This document shows, one piece after another, positions 8,447 through 18,707 of a stretch of 64,000 bases of DNA (positions are counted from its first letter, which is position 1; each line of letters begins with the position of its first letter). The stretch is from Bacteroidota bacterium. GTDB lineage: Bacteria; Bacteroidota; Bacteroidia; Chitinophagales; Chitinophagaceae. Both the position numbers and the translations under genes were made by a program. The stretch is taken from contig JAPLEO010000145.1 in NCBI GenBank assembly GCA_026391125.1, forward strand, positions 1 to 64,000, in the 5' to 3' direction. The notes under the pieces are model-generated. The model was not told where the DNA came from, did no database searches, and saw nothing but the letters and a program-made list of their open reading frames with translations.

Positions 8447-10426
8447 CTAAACATTTTTATTTACCAAAGTGAATTTTGCTTTTGAACTAATGATCAAAGG
8501 AACTTTCTCTATGACGGTAACAGCAGTATCTAAACCAAATGCTTTTTGATCAGACTGTGAAAGGTTTTTGATGGTAAAATAAGTATCCATAATAAAGCCT
8601 TCTCTTAATTTAAAATCATTCTCAACAGAAAGAAATGGTTCGATAATCACATACGTAATGTCTGCATGAAATGAATTTGGATCAAGGCTCTCATACTTGT
8701 TCTCTACATATATTGCTTTGGAAGTGTACATTTCTTGCATTACTTTTTTGAAAAGTAAATTAACCCTTGGCTGAACCCTAAATCCTAAATTAAAATCAAT
8801 CCTAATAACTTTCCCCTTTACGATTTCTTTGGTTCTATACTCCATCGTGTAAGGGTTATCAGAACGATTGATGTGTAAAAACCAATACACTTCTGCACGT
8901 TTGGGTTTTCTATGCAAAATCGAGTGCATGATTCTTCTTTCAATTTCTCCATCAAAATCTGCTTTTGTTAGATACACCAAATGAGAGGCGAATTTTGGAA
9001 AGTCCTTGTCTGAACTTAATGCCACAAGCCTTGGAACATAATCAGAAAGTTTTACAAATTGCAAATACTGGTTAGTGATTTTTCTTGCTCTGTACCATAT
9101 CACCATTACAAAAACAAGTACCATATCAAATATTAAAAACAACCAACGGTCTTTGATCTTTGCTATGTTGGCTATAAAAAAAGAAACCTCCACCGTTACA
9201 AAAACAAGCATCACTAAGATTACCATAATCCTGGCCCATTTCTTAACCCGACGTAAGTAAACAAACATCAACGAGGTTGTCATCATCATGGTGATTGTAA
9301 TGAAAAATCCATATGCGGCTTCCATGTGTTCACTCTTTCTGAAATAATACATCATACTCACACAACCAATCCATAAGAACCAATTTAAACTTGGAATATA
9401 AATTTGTCCTTTCACATCAGAAGGAAACTTTATCGCAACCCTTGGCCAACAATTCATGCTAATGGCCTCACTGATCAATGTAAATGACCCACTGATCAAC
9501 GCCTGACTAGCAATGATAGTTGCCAGCGTTGCAATAATAACACCAATCAATAAAAACCAATGCGGCATTAATTCATAGAAGGGATTTAGTCCATTTAACT
9601 TTTCGCTATGTTGTGCCAATAGCCAAGCACCCTGTCCCATATAGTTTATGATCAGAGCTGTTTTTACAAAAATCCAACTCACTTGAATATTCTTCCTACC
9701 ACAATGTCCCAAATCGCTATATAATGCTTCCGCACCAGTGGTACAAAGAAACACTGCACCCAACAACCAAAAACCTTGCGGATAATTTACTAAGAGCTCA
9801 TAAGCATAATAAGGATTCAACGCCTTGATTATTTCTGGTGTATGTTGAATCTGAATGGCTCCTAAAATCAAAATCATACTAAACCAAACCATCATAATTG
9901 GTCCGAATGCAAAGCCCATTACTTTGGTTCCAAATCTTTGAAAAAAGAATAAAAGGGAGATTATTCCAATTACAATTCCAACGGTAAGATTATTACCAGG
10001 AACAATGGTATTTTCTAAGCCCTTGATACCACCCAACCCTTCAATAGCAGAAGAAACTGAAATTGGAGGAGTGATTATGCCATCTGCTAAAAGTGTTGCA
10101 GCGCCAATAATGGCAGGTATATATAACCACTTGGCATATCTACGAACCAATGCATATAATGAAAATATTCCTCCCTCTCCCCTGTTGTCTGCTTTTAAAG
10201 TGAGAAATACATATTTGAATGTGGTTTGAAGTGTTAGCGTCCATATCACACAGGAAATTCCTCCATATACCAACTGTTCTGTAATTACCCGATCACCAAT
10301 AATTGATCTAAATACATAAAGTGGGGAAGTACCAATATCACCATAAATAATTCCTAAAGTAACAAGTAGACCCGCAACACTAATCTTACTAATTTGACTT
10401 TGACCAGCCTGATGATGAGAAGACAT
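8447..10426 (-). CDS. kup: KUP/HAK/KT family potassium transporter
   Basis: LGIIYGDIGTSPLYVFRSI; multiple TMs; C-terminal cytosolic domain. Confidence 0.93.
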   Translation of the reverse strand: MSSHHQAGQSQISKISVAGLLVTLGIIYGDIGTSPLYVFRSIIGDRVITEQLVYGGISCVIWTLTLQTTFKYVFLTLKADNRGEGGIFSLYALVRRYAKWLYIPAIIGAATLLADGIITPPISVSSAIEGLGGIKGLENTIVPGNNLTVGIVIGIISLLFFFQRFGTKVMGFAFGPIMMVWFSMILILGAIQIQHTPEIIKALNPYYAYELLVNYPQGFWLLGAVFLCTTGAEALYSDLGHCGRKNIQVSWIFVKTALIINYMGQGAWLLAQHSEKLNGLNPFYELMPHWFLLIGVIIATLATIIASQALISGSFTLISEAISMNCWPRVAIKFPSDVKGQIYIPSLNWFLWIGCVSMMYYFRKSEHMEAAYGFFITITMMMTTSLMFVYLRRVKKWARIMVILVMLVFVTVEVSFFIANIAKIKDRWLFLIFDMVLVFVMVIWYRARKITNQYLQFVKLSDYVPRLVALSSDKDFPKFASHLVYLTKADFDGEIERRIMHSILHRKPKRAEVYWFLHINRSDNPYTMEYRTKEIVKGKVIRIDFNLGFRVQPRVNLLFKKVMQEMYTSKAIYVENKYESLDPNSFHADITYVIIEPFLSVENDFKLREGFIMDTYFTIKNLSQSDQKAFGLDTAVTVIEKVPLIISSKAKFTLVNKNV

Positions 10427-10631
10427 TAACGACTATTTTAATTCAATGAATAATACAGCAGTAACTTTGAATGATAGGAATGAGCAACGCAAAGCGTCAG
10501 GGGATTGAAATCATCTGTTACAAATCGTTAGAGAGGATAAATTTAGTTGATTTAATTTTTACTTAACTAATCTTAAGCTGAATTTAATACATACGGTTGT
10601 TTGTATACTTCAGAACCTTAGTTAAAAAGTC

Positions 10632-11627
10632 TTACAGTGAACCACCTTCTACTAAGATTGACTCTAATATAACTTCTTCTGTTTCTTTATTTCCTTTTAA
10701 GGCAGCATACATTTGCTTGAATGCCAATTTTCCTAATTTGAAGCCACTCGTTTCAACATAGGTAATTTTAGGATCGTATAAGGTAGGAATCAAACCATTA
10801 CTAATTCCGATGATTGATATTTCTTCTGGCACTTTTAATTTTGTTTCGTGCACTGCATGCATCACACCCATTAAGATCATATCGCCCATACAAAAAACAG
10901 CATCAGGAATTTCTTTCTTGAACACATCCAAACAAACCTGCCTTGACCCTTCTATATGCTCTGGAAAAAAGTAAGTGACTTTTGTGTCCTTTGCATGTAT
11001 TTCAAAATATTTTTTAAAAGAAGCATACCTCAATTTGGTGATACTCAAATGGGGGTGTCCAAAAAGTGCCAGTACATTTTTTTTACCCTTTTCAATGATC
11101 GACTTCGCAGCAATTTGTGCGGCAATTTCATCGGCCAAACAAACCTTACTAAATCCACTCACTTCAGCCACACGATCAAAAAAAACAACGGGAACACCAG
11201 AATCATGCAACTTTCTAAATGGGGTCATGTCTTCTGTTTCAATTGAAATAGACACAAACAAACCCATGATTTTATTTCTCCTTAAAACATTAATGTTGGA
11301 GATCTCTAAAGAAAGCTTATCAAGCGATTGCATGATCATGATCGAGTAACCTTGCTTCACCGCTTCTTCCTCAACTGCAGAAATGAAAAAGTCGTAAAAA
11401 TAATTTCGAATTGTTGGCACCAAAATGCCAAGCACATTACTTTGCTGTGTTCTTAACTGAACTGCAAAATTATTGGGTTCATAGTCAAGCGCTGCAGCCA
11501 ATTCTTTTACCCTTGCTTTTGTTTTTGTGGAAATATCTGGATGATCTTTAAGCGCTCGAGATACTGTAGAAATGCTGATTCCCAAAATTTCTGACAATTT
11601 CTTCAAAGTATTTGGCTGAAATCCCAT
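10632..11627 (-). CDS. LacI family transcriptional regulator
   Basis: LKKLSEILGISISTVSRALKDHPDISTKTKARVKELAAALDYEPN HTH plus periplasmic-binding-like domain. Confidence 0.93.
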   Translation of the reverse strand: MGFQPNTLKKLSEILGISISTVSRALKDHPDISTKTKARVKELAAALDYEPNNFAVQLRTQQSNVLGILVPTIRNYFYDFFISAVEEEAVKQGYSIMIMQSLDKLSLEISNINVLRRNKIMGLFVSISIETEDMTPFRKLHDSGVPVVFFDRVAEVSGFSKVCLADEIAAQIAAKSIIEKGKKNVLALFGHPHLSITKLRYASFKKYFEIHAKDTKVTYFFPEHIEGSRQVCLDVFKKEIPDAVFCMGDMILMGVMHAVHETKLKVPEEISIIGISNGLIPTLYDPKITYVETSGFKLGKLAFKQMYAALKGNKETEEVILESILVEGGSL

Positions 11628-11741
11628 GAACTGAAAACTAATTTTTAAAAGAAACTTATAACCAAAGTTAATTTTTAAAAAAGGATTCCCGGTTTTTAAT
11701 ATTTGAAGAAGGGCCTACCCAAATTATTTAACCTTTTCAGC

Positions 11742-12215
11742 TTACTCTGGCCAAATACCTAACCGTTTTTCAGTAGCTATAAATCTGAATTCAAAGATTT
11801 TCTGGACTTGTTTTTTTACAAATAGCCAATGAGCCAAATCACCCAACATCCAAAAAGGTAATTTGTAATGAACAATATCAGTCATTTCAACACCTCCCTC
11901 AATTGATTTGAAATGGTGCTGGTGATGCCATAAACTGTATGGCCCAAATCTTTGCTCATCTATGAAATATTGCTTGTCTACAATCTGTGTGATTTCTGTC
12001 ATCCAATAAAGCGGAATACCTAAAATGGGTTTTACGATATATTCAATAATCTGGCCAGCGTACATTTTTTCGCCATGGTGCTTTGAAATGATTTTAAACC
12101 CTAGTTTGGATGGGGTGATCTCTTTCAAATTGCTAGGATTACTGAAAAATTCCCAGGCCTGCTCTAAGCTGATAGGCATTTTTTGAACTGTCTTCACAGA
12201 ATATACTTTCGACAT
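11742..12215 (-). CDS. SRPBCC family (START-like) protein
   Basis: PISLEQAWEFFSNPSNLKEITPSKLGFKI...MTEITQIVDKQYFIDEQRFGPYSLWHHQHHF. Confidence 0.75.
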   Translation of the reverse strand: MSKVYSVKTVQKMPISLEQAWEFFSNPSNLKEITPSKLGFKIISKHHGEKMYAGQIIEYIVKPILGIPLYWMTEITQIVDKQYFIDEQRFGPYSLWHHQHHFKSIEGGVEMTDIVHYKLPFWMLGDLAHWLFVKKQVQKIFEFRFIATEKRLGIWPE

Positions 12216-12316
12216 CGCTTTACTTTGAATGATAACATCCTAAAGATCGTATTGTTTAACTAATTTGTTCTTTAGGGAAATAAAAACAGCTGATTGCTTT
12301 CATTTATCTTTATCAT

Positions 12317-15300
12317 ATGGCAACCTTAGAGCAACAAAAAGCACAATTCATTAAAATATATTCTGCACTCAATGCCCAGCAAAAAGTAGCAGTTGATACT
12401 ATTGAAGGTCCGGTTATGGTCATTGCCGGTCCAGGTACCGGTAAAACCCAAATTCTAAGTGCCCGAATTGGCAAGATCTTATTAGAAACCGATACTTCAC
12501 CAGAGAATATTCTTTGCCTTACTTATACTGATGCAGGTGCGGTTGCTATGCGCAAAAGGTTGCTAGGGTTTATTGGGCCTGACGCATATAAAGTAAACAT
12601 TTACACATTTCACGCTTTCTGTAACGACATCATTCAAGAAAATCTTTCGCTGTTTGAAAAAAATTCCCTCGACCCAATCTCTGATTTAGAAAAGATCGAC
12701 CTCTTCAAACAATTAATAGATGGATTTGAAAAAAACAATCCTCTCAAAAGGTACCGCGGAGATGTTTATTTCGAAATAAACAACCTTCAACAGCTCTTTA
12801 GCAGTATGAAGAAAGAGGGCTGGACGCCAGAATTTATTAGCGATAAAATAAATGCTTACTTGAACGACTTACCCAATAGAGAAGAATTCGTTTACAAAAG
12901 AGCTTACAAACAATTTAAGGCAGGCGACTTAAAAGAAAATAAAATTGTTGAAGAACAAGAAAAGATGGCAAAACTCCTCGCTGCAGTGAACGAGTTTCCT
13001 AATTTTCAGCAACTCATGCGTAGAAGGAATCGATATGATTTTGATGATATGATCAATTGGGTTATCAAAGCATTTGAAGAAAATCCAACACTTTTATCAC
13101 GTTACCAAGAACAGTTTTTATACATTCTAGTTGATGAATATCAAGATACCAGTGGCACACAAAATCGTTTAGTAGAACTACTGATCAACTATTGGGAACA
13201 ACCCAACATTTTTGTGGTGGGAGATGACGATCAAAGTATCTATCGCTTCCAAGGTGCGAACGTTGAAAATATGCTTGGATTTGCCAATCGATATCAGGAT
13301 GATCTGGTTAAGATTGTACTTACCAATAACTATCGTTCAACCCAACCAATATTAGATATATCAAAAACACTGATCGACAGAAACGAAGAACGATTGATCA
13401 AACAAATAGAAGGACTTAGTAAAACACTCAAGGCTTCTAATAACGACTTACAAAGTATTACTGAATTTCCAGTCATCAACGAATACGAATCAGTTCGTCA
13501 GGAAATGATTGCCATTTGCTTACAGGTGCAATCACTACTCGATGCCGGAGTGTTGCCTGGCAGGATTGGAATCATTTATAAGGAAAACAAATACGGAGAA
13601 GCGCTTACGCAGTTTTTAAAACAAAGGAAGATTGCAGTCTATAGTAAACGCAATCTTAACATTTTAGAGATTCCACTTGCTAAAAAAATTATTCTATTTC
13701 TAAAATATCTTGCAGCAGAATTAGACATAGCTTTTGGTGGAGAAGAAATGTTATTTGAGATTCTCCACTTTGATTGGTTTAATATTCCACCGATCCAAAT
13801 TGCTACTCTAAGTTCATTAGTTGCTGATAGAAAATTTGGTGAAAATAAAACTAGTTTAAGAAAACAAATTTTTGAGAAAGCCAATGGCCCTGCTTCAGAT
13901 CTGTTTAGCACTGCACAACCTGCAGGGCTGATCATCGCTAGCAAAGCAGTAGAAAAATTGATTGCTGATGTAAGTAATTGCACCCTCATCAATTTATTTG
14001 AAAACCTCATTCGAGATACTCAATTACTAAGTTGGATTATGTTGAGTGAAGAGAAACACTGGCACTTGCAAGTACTTTCTGGACTCTTCGAATTTATTAA
14101 AGAAGAAGCAGGACGTAACCCAACTTTATCCCTAGATCAACTAGTGAATATTTTCTCACTCATGGAGAAAGAAGACCTTGCACTGCCATTGGTTCAGGTA
14201 AGTGGTAGTGATAAAGGCGTAAACCTTTTAACAGCTCATGGTTCGAAAGGACTAGAATTTGAACATGTTTTTTTTGCGGGTTGTAACGCATCGAATTGGG
14301 AGAAAAAAAGAAAACCAGGCGGTGGGTATAGTTTCCCTGATACCTTATTTCAATCACAACCCAAACAATCTGAGGAAGAAGAGTTACGTAGATTGTTCTA
14401 TGTGGTACTTACAAGGGCAGAATTAAAACTTTCGATCTCCTATAGTAAATACCGCAACGACGGAAAAGCTTTAGAGCCATCTATGTTTATTGCAGAGATC
14501 CAAGATATTCATGCATTACCTATACATCACATTGCGTTGGATACAACTGTATTAAGCGAATTCGCACTTGTTCAGTTCGAAGAAGAACAAGCCCCTGAAA
14601 TAGAAAAAGTAGAAGCAGAATTTATTGATCGAATCCTCGAAAAATTCGTCATGAATGTAACAGCTCTTAATAATTATTTGAAATGTCCGCTACAATTTTA
14701 TTTTCAAAATTTGGTTCGAGTCCCTTCTGGAAAATCCGAGGCTACTGAATTTGGTTCTGCGGTGCACTTTGCTTTAGAAAAACTGTTTTCTAAAATGCAG
14801 ACCAACGACAGGTTCCCAGAACTTGCAGAATTCATTAACGACTTTGAATGGTATATGCATCGCCATCGAGAAAGCTTTACAAGAGAAGAATTTAATCGCC
14901 GTAAAGAATATGGCCAGGAAGTACTTACTAACTATTACAACAAATACTTAGCTAGTTGGAACAAAATAGTTGCAGTAGAAAGAACCATTAGAAATGTGGT
15001 TGTTGCAGGCGTTCCTTTAAAAGGTAAACTCGATAAACTCGAATTTGATGGCAAGTCTGTGAATGTGGTGGATTATAAAACGGGTGATATAGAAAAGGCA
15101 AAAAAGAAATTGAATCCGCCACATGAAGAGGATCCAAATGGAGGTGACTACTGGCGGCAGGCTGTGTTTTATAAAATTCTGGTCGACAACTATGAGCAGA
15201 AGAATTGGCAAGTAATGAGTACTGAATTCGACTTTATAGAACCTGATAAGAAAAAACAGTTTCGTAAAGAAAAAATTGTCATTCAAGAAGCTGATATCAC

Positions 15301-15466
15301 TACTGTGAAGCAGCAAATTCAAACGGTTTGGAAAAAAATTCAGGATAGAGAATTGTATACTGGCTGCGGAAAGAAAGAATGCCATTGGTGCAATTTTGTC
15401 AAAGACAATAACATGGCTATTGCACTGCACGACCTGAACGAATCAGACGGGGGAAACGAAGAATAA
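12317..15466 (+). CDS. UvrD/PcrA-like superfamily 1 helicase fused to C-terminal PD-(D/E)XK (RecB/AddB-type) nuclease
   Basis: Walker A AGPGTGKTQ, DEYQDTSG, GDDDQSIYRFQGA, TAHGSKGLEF, RRLFYVVLTRA; C-terminal VNVVDYKTG nuclease motif and Cys set LKCPLQFY...CGKKECHWC. Confidence 0.9.
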   Translation: MATLEQQKAQFIKIYSALNAQQKVAVDTIEGPVMVIAGPGTGKTQILSARIGKILLETDTSPENILCLTYTDAGAVAMRKRLLGFIGPDAYKVNIYTFHAFCNDIIQENLSLFEKNSLDPISDLEKIDLFKQLIDGFEKNNPLKRYRGDVYFEINNLQQLFSSMKKEGWTPEFISDKINAYLNDLPNREEFVYKRAYKQFKAGDLKENKIVEEQEKMAKLLAAVNEFPNFQQLMRRRNRYDFDDMINWVIKAFEENPTLLSRYQEQFLYILVDEYQDTSGTQNRLVELLINYWEQPNIFVVGDDDQSIYRFQGANVENMLGFANRYQDDLVKIVLTNNYRSTQPILDISKTLIDRNEERLIKQIEGLSKTLKASNNDLQSITEFPVINEYESVRQEMIAICLQVQSLLDAGVLPGRIGIIYKENKYGEALTQFLKQRKIAVYSKRNLNILEIPLAKKIILFLKYLAAELDIAFGGEEMLFEILHFDWFNIPPIQIATLSSLVADRKFGENKTSLRKQIFEKANGPASDLFSTAQPAGLIIASKAVEKLIADVSNCTLINLFENLIRDTQLLSWIMLSEEKHWHLQVLSGLFEFIKEEAGRNPTLSLDQLVNIFSLMEKEDLALPLVQVSGSDKGVNLLTAHGSKGLEFEHVFFAGCNASNWEKKRKPGGGYSFPDTLFQSQPKQSEEEELRRLFYVVLTRAELKLSISYSKYRNDGKALEPSMFIAEIQDIHALPIHHIALDTTVLSEFALVQFEEEQAPEIEKVEAEFIDRILEKFVMNVTALNNYLKCPLQFYFQNLVRVPSGKSEATEFGSAVHFALEKLFSKMQTNDRFPELAEFINDFEWYMHRHRESFTREEFNRRKEYGQEVLTNYYNKYLASWNKIVAVERTIRNVVVAGVPLKGKLDKLEFDGKSVNVVDYKTGDIEKAKKKLNPPHEEDPNGGDYWRQAVFYKILVDNYEQKNWQVMSTEFDFIEPDKKKQFRKEKIVIQEADITTVKQQIQTVWKKIQDRELYTGCGKKECHWCNFVKDNNMAIALHDLNESDGGNEE

Positions 15467-15548
15467 ATCATTTTTTAACGACTCTAACTGCTTTTTCATG
15501 CCCTTAGGGGTTCTATATTTGCTGCGGAAACTAAATCGAATAGGGTGT

Positions 15549-16958
15549 ATGAAAACTAAAAGCTCAAATTTATTATTGGTCTTTGTTTGTCTGATGAGTA
15601 CCATTGGCTTTTACTCATGCGCCAATATCATACCTCCTGGGGGTGGACCAAGAGATAGTATTCCACCTCGGTTGATTGGTGCTTTCCCAAAAGATTCTGC
15701 TGTGAATGTGGCTAGCCAAAATATTATCTTGAGCTTCGACGAATACGTAACACTCCAGAATACCAATGAAAACCTGATCATTTCACCCAACCCAAAAAAC
15801 ATTCCCTTGGTTGATTACAAGTTGCATAATGTGACGGTGAAATTGCGGGATAGTTTGGAAAAAAACACGACCTATTCATTTGATTTTGGAAATGCAATCA
15901 AAGACGTGAATGAGGGGAATGAAGCTAAGAATTTTACTTACGTTTTCTCAACTGGCAACAAACTTGATAGTAATAGTTATAGTGGCTATGTGTTCTTAGC
16001 TGAAACCGGTAAAACCGACACCACGCTAATAGCTGTATTACACAACAATACTGCTGATAGTTCCATCTATAAAAACAAACCTCGCTATTATACAAGGATC
16101 AATAGGAAGGGCTATTTTAATTTTAAATACCTACCTCAAGGAAGGTTTTCAGTTTATGTAGTTCCAAATGATTTTACAAAAAAATATGATGATAGTACAA
16201 AAACTTTTGCGTTTTTAAAAGAACCGATACTGATCAATGGCAGTCAACGAACAGACACTTTATATGCCTATCAGGAATATAAAAAATCGGAACCTAAAGC
16301 TGTGGTCTCAACTACCACTACTCCAAAATCAAAATCTTCTGCTGATGATAAAAGGTTAAAATATAGCTCCAATCTTGAATCTGGAGGACAACAAGATCTA
16401 CTTCAAAATCTGGAACTCAATTTTGGCCGACCTCTTAGATCTTGGGATAGCTCTAAGATTGTTTTATATGACACATCTTTTAAGCCCATCACAGGCTACA
16501 AACTTTCTATCGATACCAGCAAAACCAAGATCAGTCTTGAATATCCATGGAAAGAAAAACAATTTTTCAGATTGATCGTTTCGAAAGACGCGTTTGTAGA
16601 CACTTTGGGAAATGGTCTTGCAAAATCTGATACGGCTAAGATCTTCACTAAAAGAGACGCTGAATATGGCAGTTGTAGAATCCGATTTGTAAACTTAGAC
16701 TTAACGGCACATCCTGTGATGCAGTTGGTATTAGATGGCAAGGTCTCTGGATCCTACGCAATTACAGGAAAAGAGTTCATACGTAAACGCTTCAAACCAG
16801 GTGAATACGAATTCAGGATTTTATATGATAGCAATCAAAATGGAAAATGGGATCCAGGATCATTCAAAGAGAAAAAACAACCTGAGTTGGTAAAGAGCTT
16901 TACCAAAAAAATAATGATCAGAGCTGATAGAGACACTGATCAATCTTATATTTTTTAA
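15549..16958 (+). CDS. Ig-like (SbsA-type) domain lipoprotein
   Basis: Lipobox-like GFYSCANIIPPGGGPRDSIPPRLIGAFPKDSAVNVASQNIILSFDEYV; start moved from 15498 to internal ATG. Confidence 0.8.
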   Translation: MKTKSSNLLLVFVCLMSTIGFYSCANIIPPGGGPRDSIPPRLIGAFPKDSAVNVASQNIILSFDEYVTLQNTNENLIISPNPKNIPLVDYKLHNVTVKLRDSLEKNTTYSFDFGNAIKDVNEGNEAKNFTYVFSTGNKLDSNSYSGYVFLAETGKTDTTLIAVLHNNTADSSIYKNKPRYYTRINRKGYFNFKYLPQGRFSVYVVPNDFTKKYDDSTKTFAFLKEPILINGSQRTDTLYAYQEYKKSEPKAVVSTTTTPKSKSSADDKRLKYSSNLESGGQQDLLQNLELNFGRPLRSWDSSKIVLYDTSFKPITGYKLSIDTSKTKISLEYPWKEKQFFRLIVSKDAFVDTLGNGLAKSDTAKIFTKRDAEYGSCRIRFVNLDLTAHPVMQLVLDGKVSGSYAITGKEFIRKRFKPGEYEFRILYDSNQNGKWDPGSFKEKKQPELVKSFTKKIMIRADRDTDQSYIF

Positions 16959-17074
16959 TAAAGGACTAATGTATCTATAAATAAAATGACTATACTGTTT
17001 AATTTTTGTTCCTTTTTAAATAAATTAATTAAACAATTAAAATAAAATAGTCGCTTTATTAAATAATTTATTCA

Positions 17075-17104
17075 TTATACAATTTCTTTTTTTAAATTGT
17101 ATAA
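17075..17104. repeat. AT-rich perfect inverted repeat (11-bp arms)
   Basis: TTATACAATTT-cttttttt-AAATTGTATAA, about 57 nt upstream of PAS gene. Confidence 0.6.
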
Positions 17105-17160
17105 GCATATAGTGCGTATCTGTCTATCGTTTAAAGCTCCCCCCCTTTAAAATTCTTGCA

Positions 17161-17856
17161 ATGAATGATTACTATCATATAACGGAGCAGAATAGTATAA
17201 ACCTAAAAGCCTTACTTAATGCTTATCAGAATGCAACTGATGAAAATATCATTTGTTCCATAACTGATGTACAGGGCAATATCATTTACGCCAATAAAAA
17301 GTTTTGCGAGATTTCTCAATATAGAGTTGAAGAATTAATAGGCAAAAACCATAATATCGTTAACGCAAGTTTTCATTCTGTCGAATTTTTTAACCATATG
17401 TGGGATACGATTAAATCTGGCAGTGTTTGGCGCGGCGAGGTAAAAAATCGTGCTAAAGATGGCTCATTTTATTGGCTTGAATCTGTCATCATTCCTATTA
17501 AAGATGCAGACGATGTAGTTCAACAATATTTATCACTCAGGATTCTAATCAACGACAAAAAGAAGGCTGAAGAAGATGCTGCCCGACACATCAAGGAACT
17601 AGAAGAATTATTATTTATTCTCTCACATGAGGTTCGCCAGCCAGTTGCAAATATCCAAGGGATTGCTAATTTGTTTGAAAGGCATATTGATCATCCTGAG
17701 GAATTAAGAAAACTGGTACACCTAATACAGCAATCTGCCCGTATACTTGATGATTTCACAAAAAAGTTGACCCTTTTTGTACACGAATTGGAAGTAAATG
17801 AAAGAACCCAATTCAATTTGCATACAAAACACAAGAATCGTGTCTTAAATAAATAG
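17161..17856 (+). CDS. PAS domain protein with HisKA-like dimerisation/H-box region but no ATPase domain
   Basis: PAS: ITDVQGNIIYANKKFCEISQYRVEELIGKNHNIVNASFH...; then ELLFILSHEVRQPVANIQGIANLFE; protein ends 60 aa later. Confidence 0.8.
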   Translation: MNDYYHITEQNSINLKALLNAYQNATDENIICSITDVQGNIIYANKKFCEISQYRVEELIGKNHNIVNASFHSVEFFNHMWDTIKSGSVWRGEVKNRAKDGSFYWLESVIIPIKDADDVVQQYLSLRILINDKKKAEEDAARHIKELEELLFILSHEVRQPVANIQGIANLFERHIDHPEELRKLVHLIQQSARILDDFTKKLTLFVHELEVNERTQFNLHTKHKNRVLNK

Positions 17857-17875
17857 GTCTACTTATCTTTGGGCT

Positions 17876-18490
17876 ATGCAACTTCCTTCTTCTCTCCTTG
17901 AAAACGCTGTTTTACAATTTTCAAAACTACCCGGGATTGGAAAAAAGACCGCTTTACGCTTGGTACTTCATTTATTGAAGCAAGACGTACAGGAAGTGCA
18001 ATTTTTTGGCGAAACGATCGCTAAAATGCGCAGAGATATCAAATTCTGTCAACGATGTTTTAATGTGAGTGACGGTCATATCTGTTCTATTTGTTCCAAT
18101 ACCATGCGCAATCAGAAAATGATCTGTGTTGTTGAAAATATTCGCGACGTGATCGCCATTGAAAGTACCCAACAGTTTAATGGCACCTATCATGTATTAG
18201 ATGGGATCATTTCTCCCTTGGACGGTGTTGGTCCAGATCAACTGAATATTGAGCCCTTAGTGCAGCGCATTCAAAATGAACATATTGAAGAACTGGTTTT
18301 TGCTTTGAGTCCGAATATACAGGGTGATACTACCATCTATTATATCCAGAAAAAGATCGCCCATTTACCTTGCAATATCACCACCATTGCCCGTGGAATC
18401 GCATTTGGCGGAGAGCTAGAATATGCCGATGAAATGACGTTGGCAAGAAGTATTGCCAATCGCCTGCCTGTTCAGCAATACGTAAAATAA
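17876..18490 (+). CDS. recR: recombination mediator protein RecR
   Basis: LPGIGKKTALRLVLHLL, CQRCFNVSDGHICSICSN zinc finger, Toprim region. Confidence 0.95.
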   Translation: MQLPSSLLENAVLQFSKLPGIGKKTALRLVLHLLKQDVQEVQFFGETIAKMRRDIKFCQRCFNVSDGHICSICSNTMRNQKMICVVENIRDVIAIESTQQFNGTYHVLDGIISPLDGVGPDQLNIEPLVQRIQNEHIEELVFALSPNIQGDTTIYYIQKKIAHLPCNITTIARGIAFGGELEYADEMTLARSIANRLPVQQYVK

Positions 18491-18707
18491 ACCCACCCAT
18501 CAAAGTACAATTTCCATCTGTTTCACAGTGGAGGCAACTTTTTTTTGCCATCCATCGTATAGAGCAACAATAGGTGCAAGTCTTTGATTGATTCATTAGA
18601 ACATACCGGCTCTGAAAACAGGGCTGGTTTTCTAGGTATAGATTCAATAAATTTAGGGAGTGGATCAAAAAATCAAAACTCTTTTACAAACACCTAAAAT
18701 CAGTTGT

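Noticed and set aside
10427-10631. Possible c-di-AMP (ydaO) riboswitch upstream of kup
   Set aside because: No recognisable ydaO core motif in the minus-strand sequence; only weak complementarity such as CGCaaaGCG.
10632-11627. LacI regulator as local regulator of a sugar-use cluster
   Set aside because: Neighbours are kup and an SRPBCC protein; no carbohydrate-uptake genes adjacent, so no target can be assigned.
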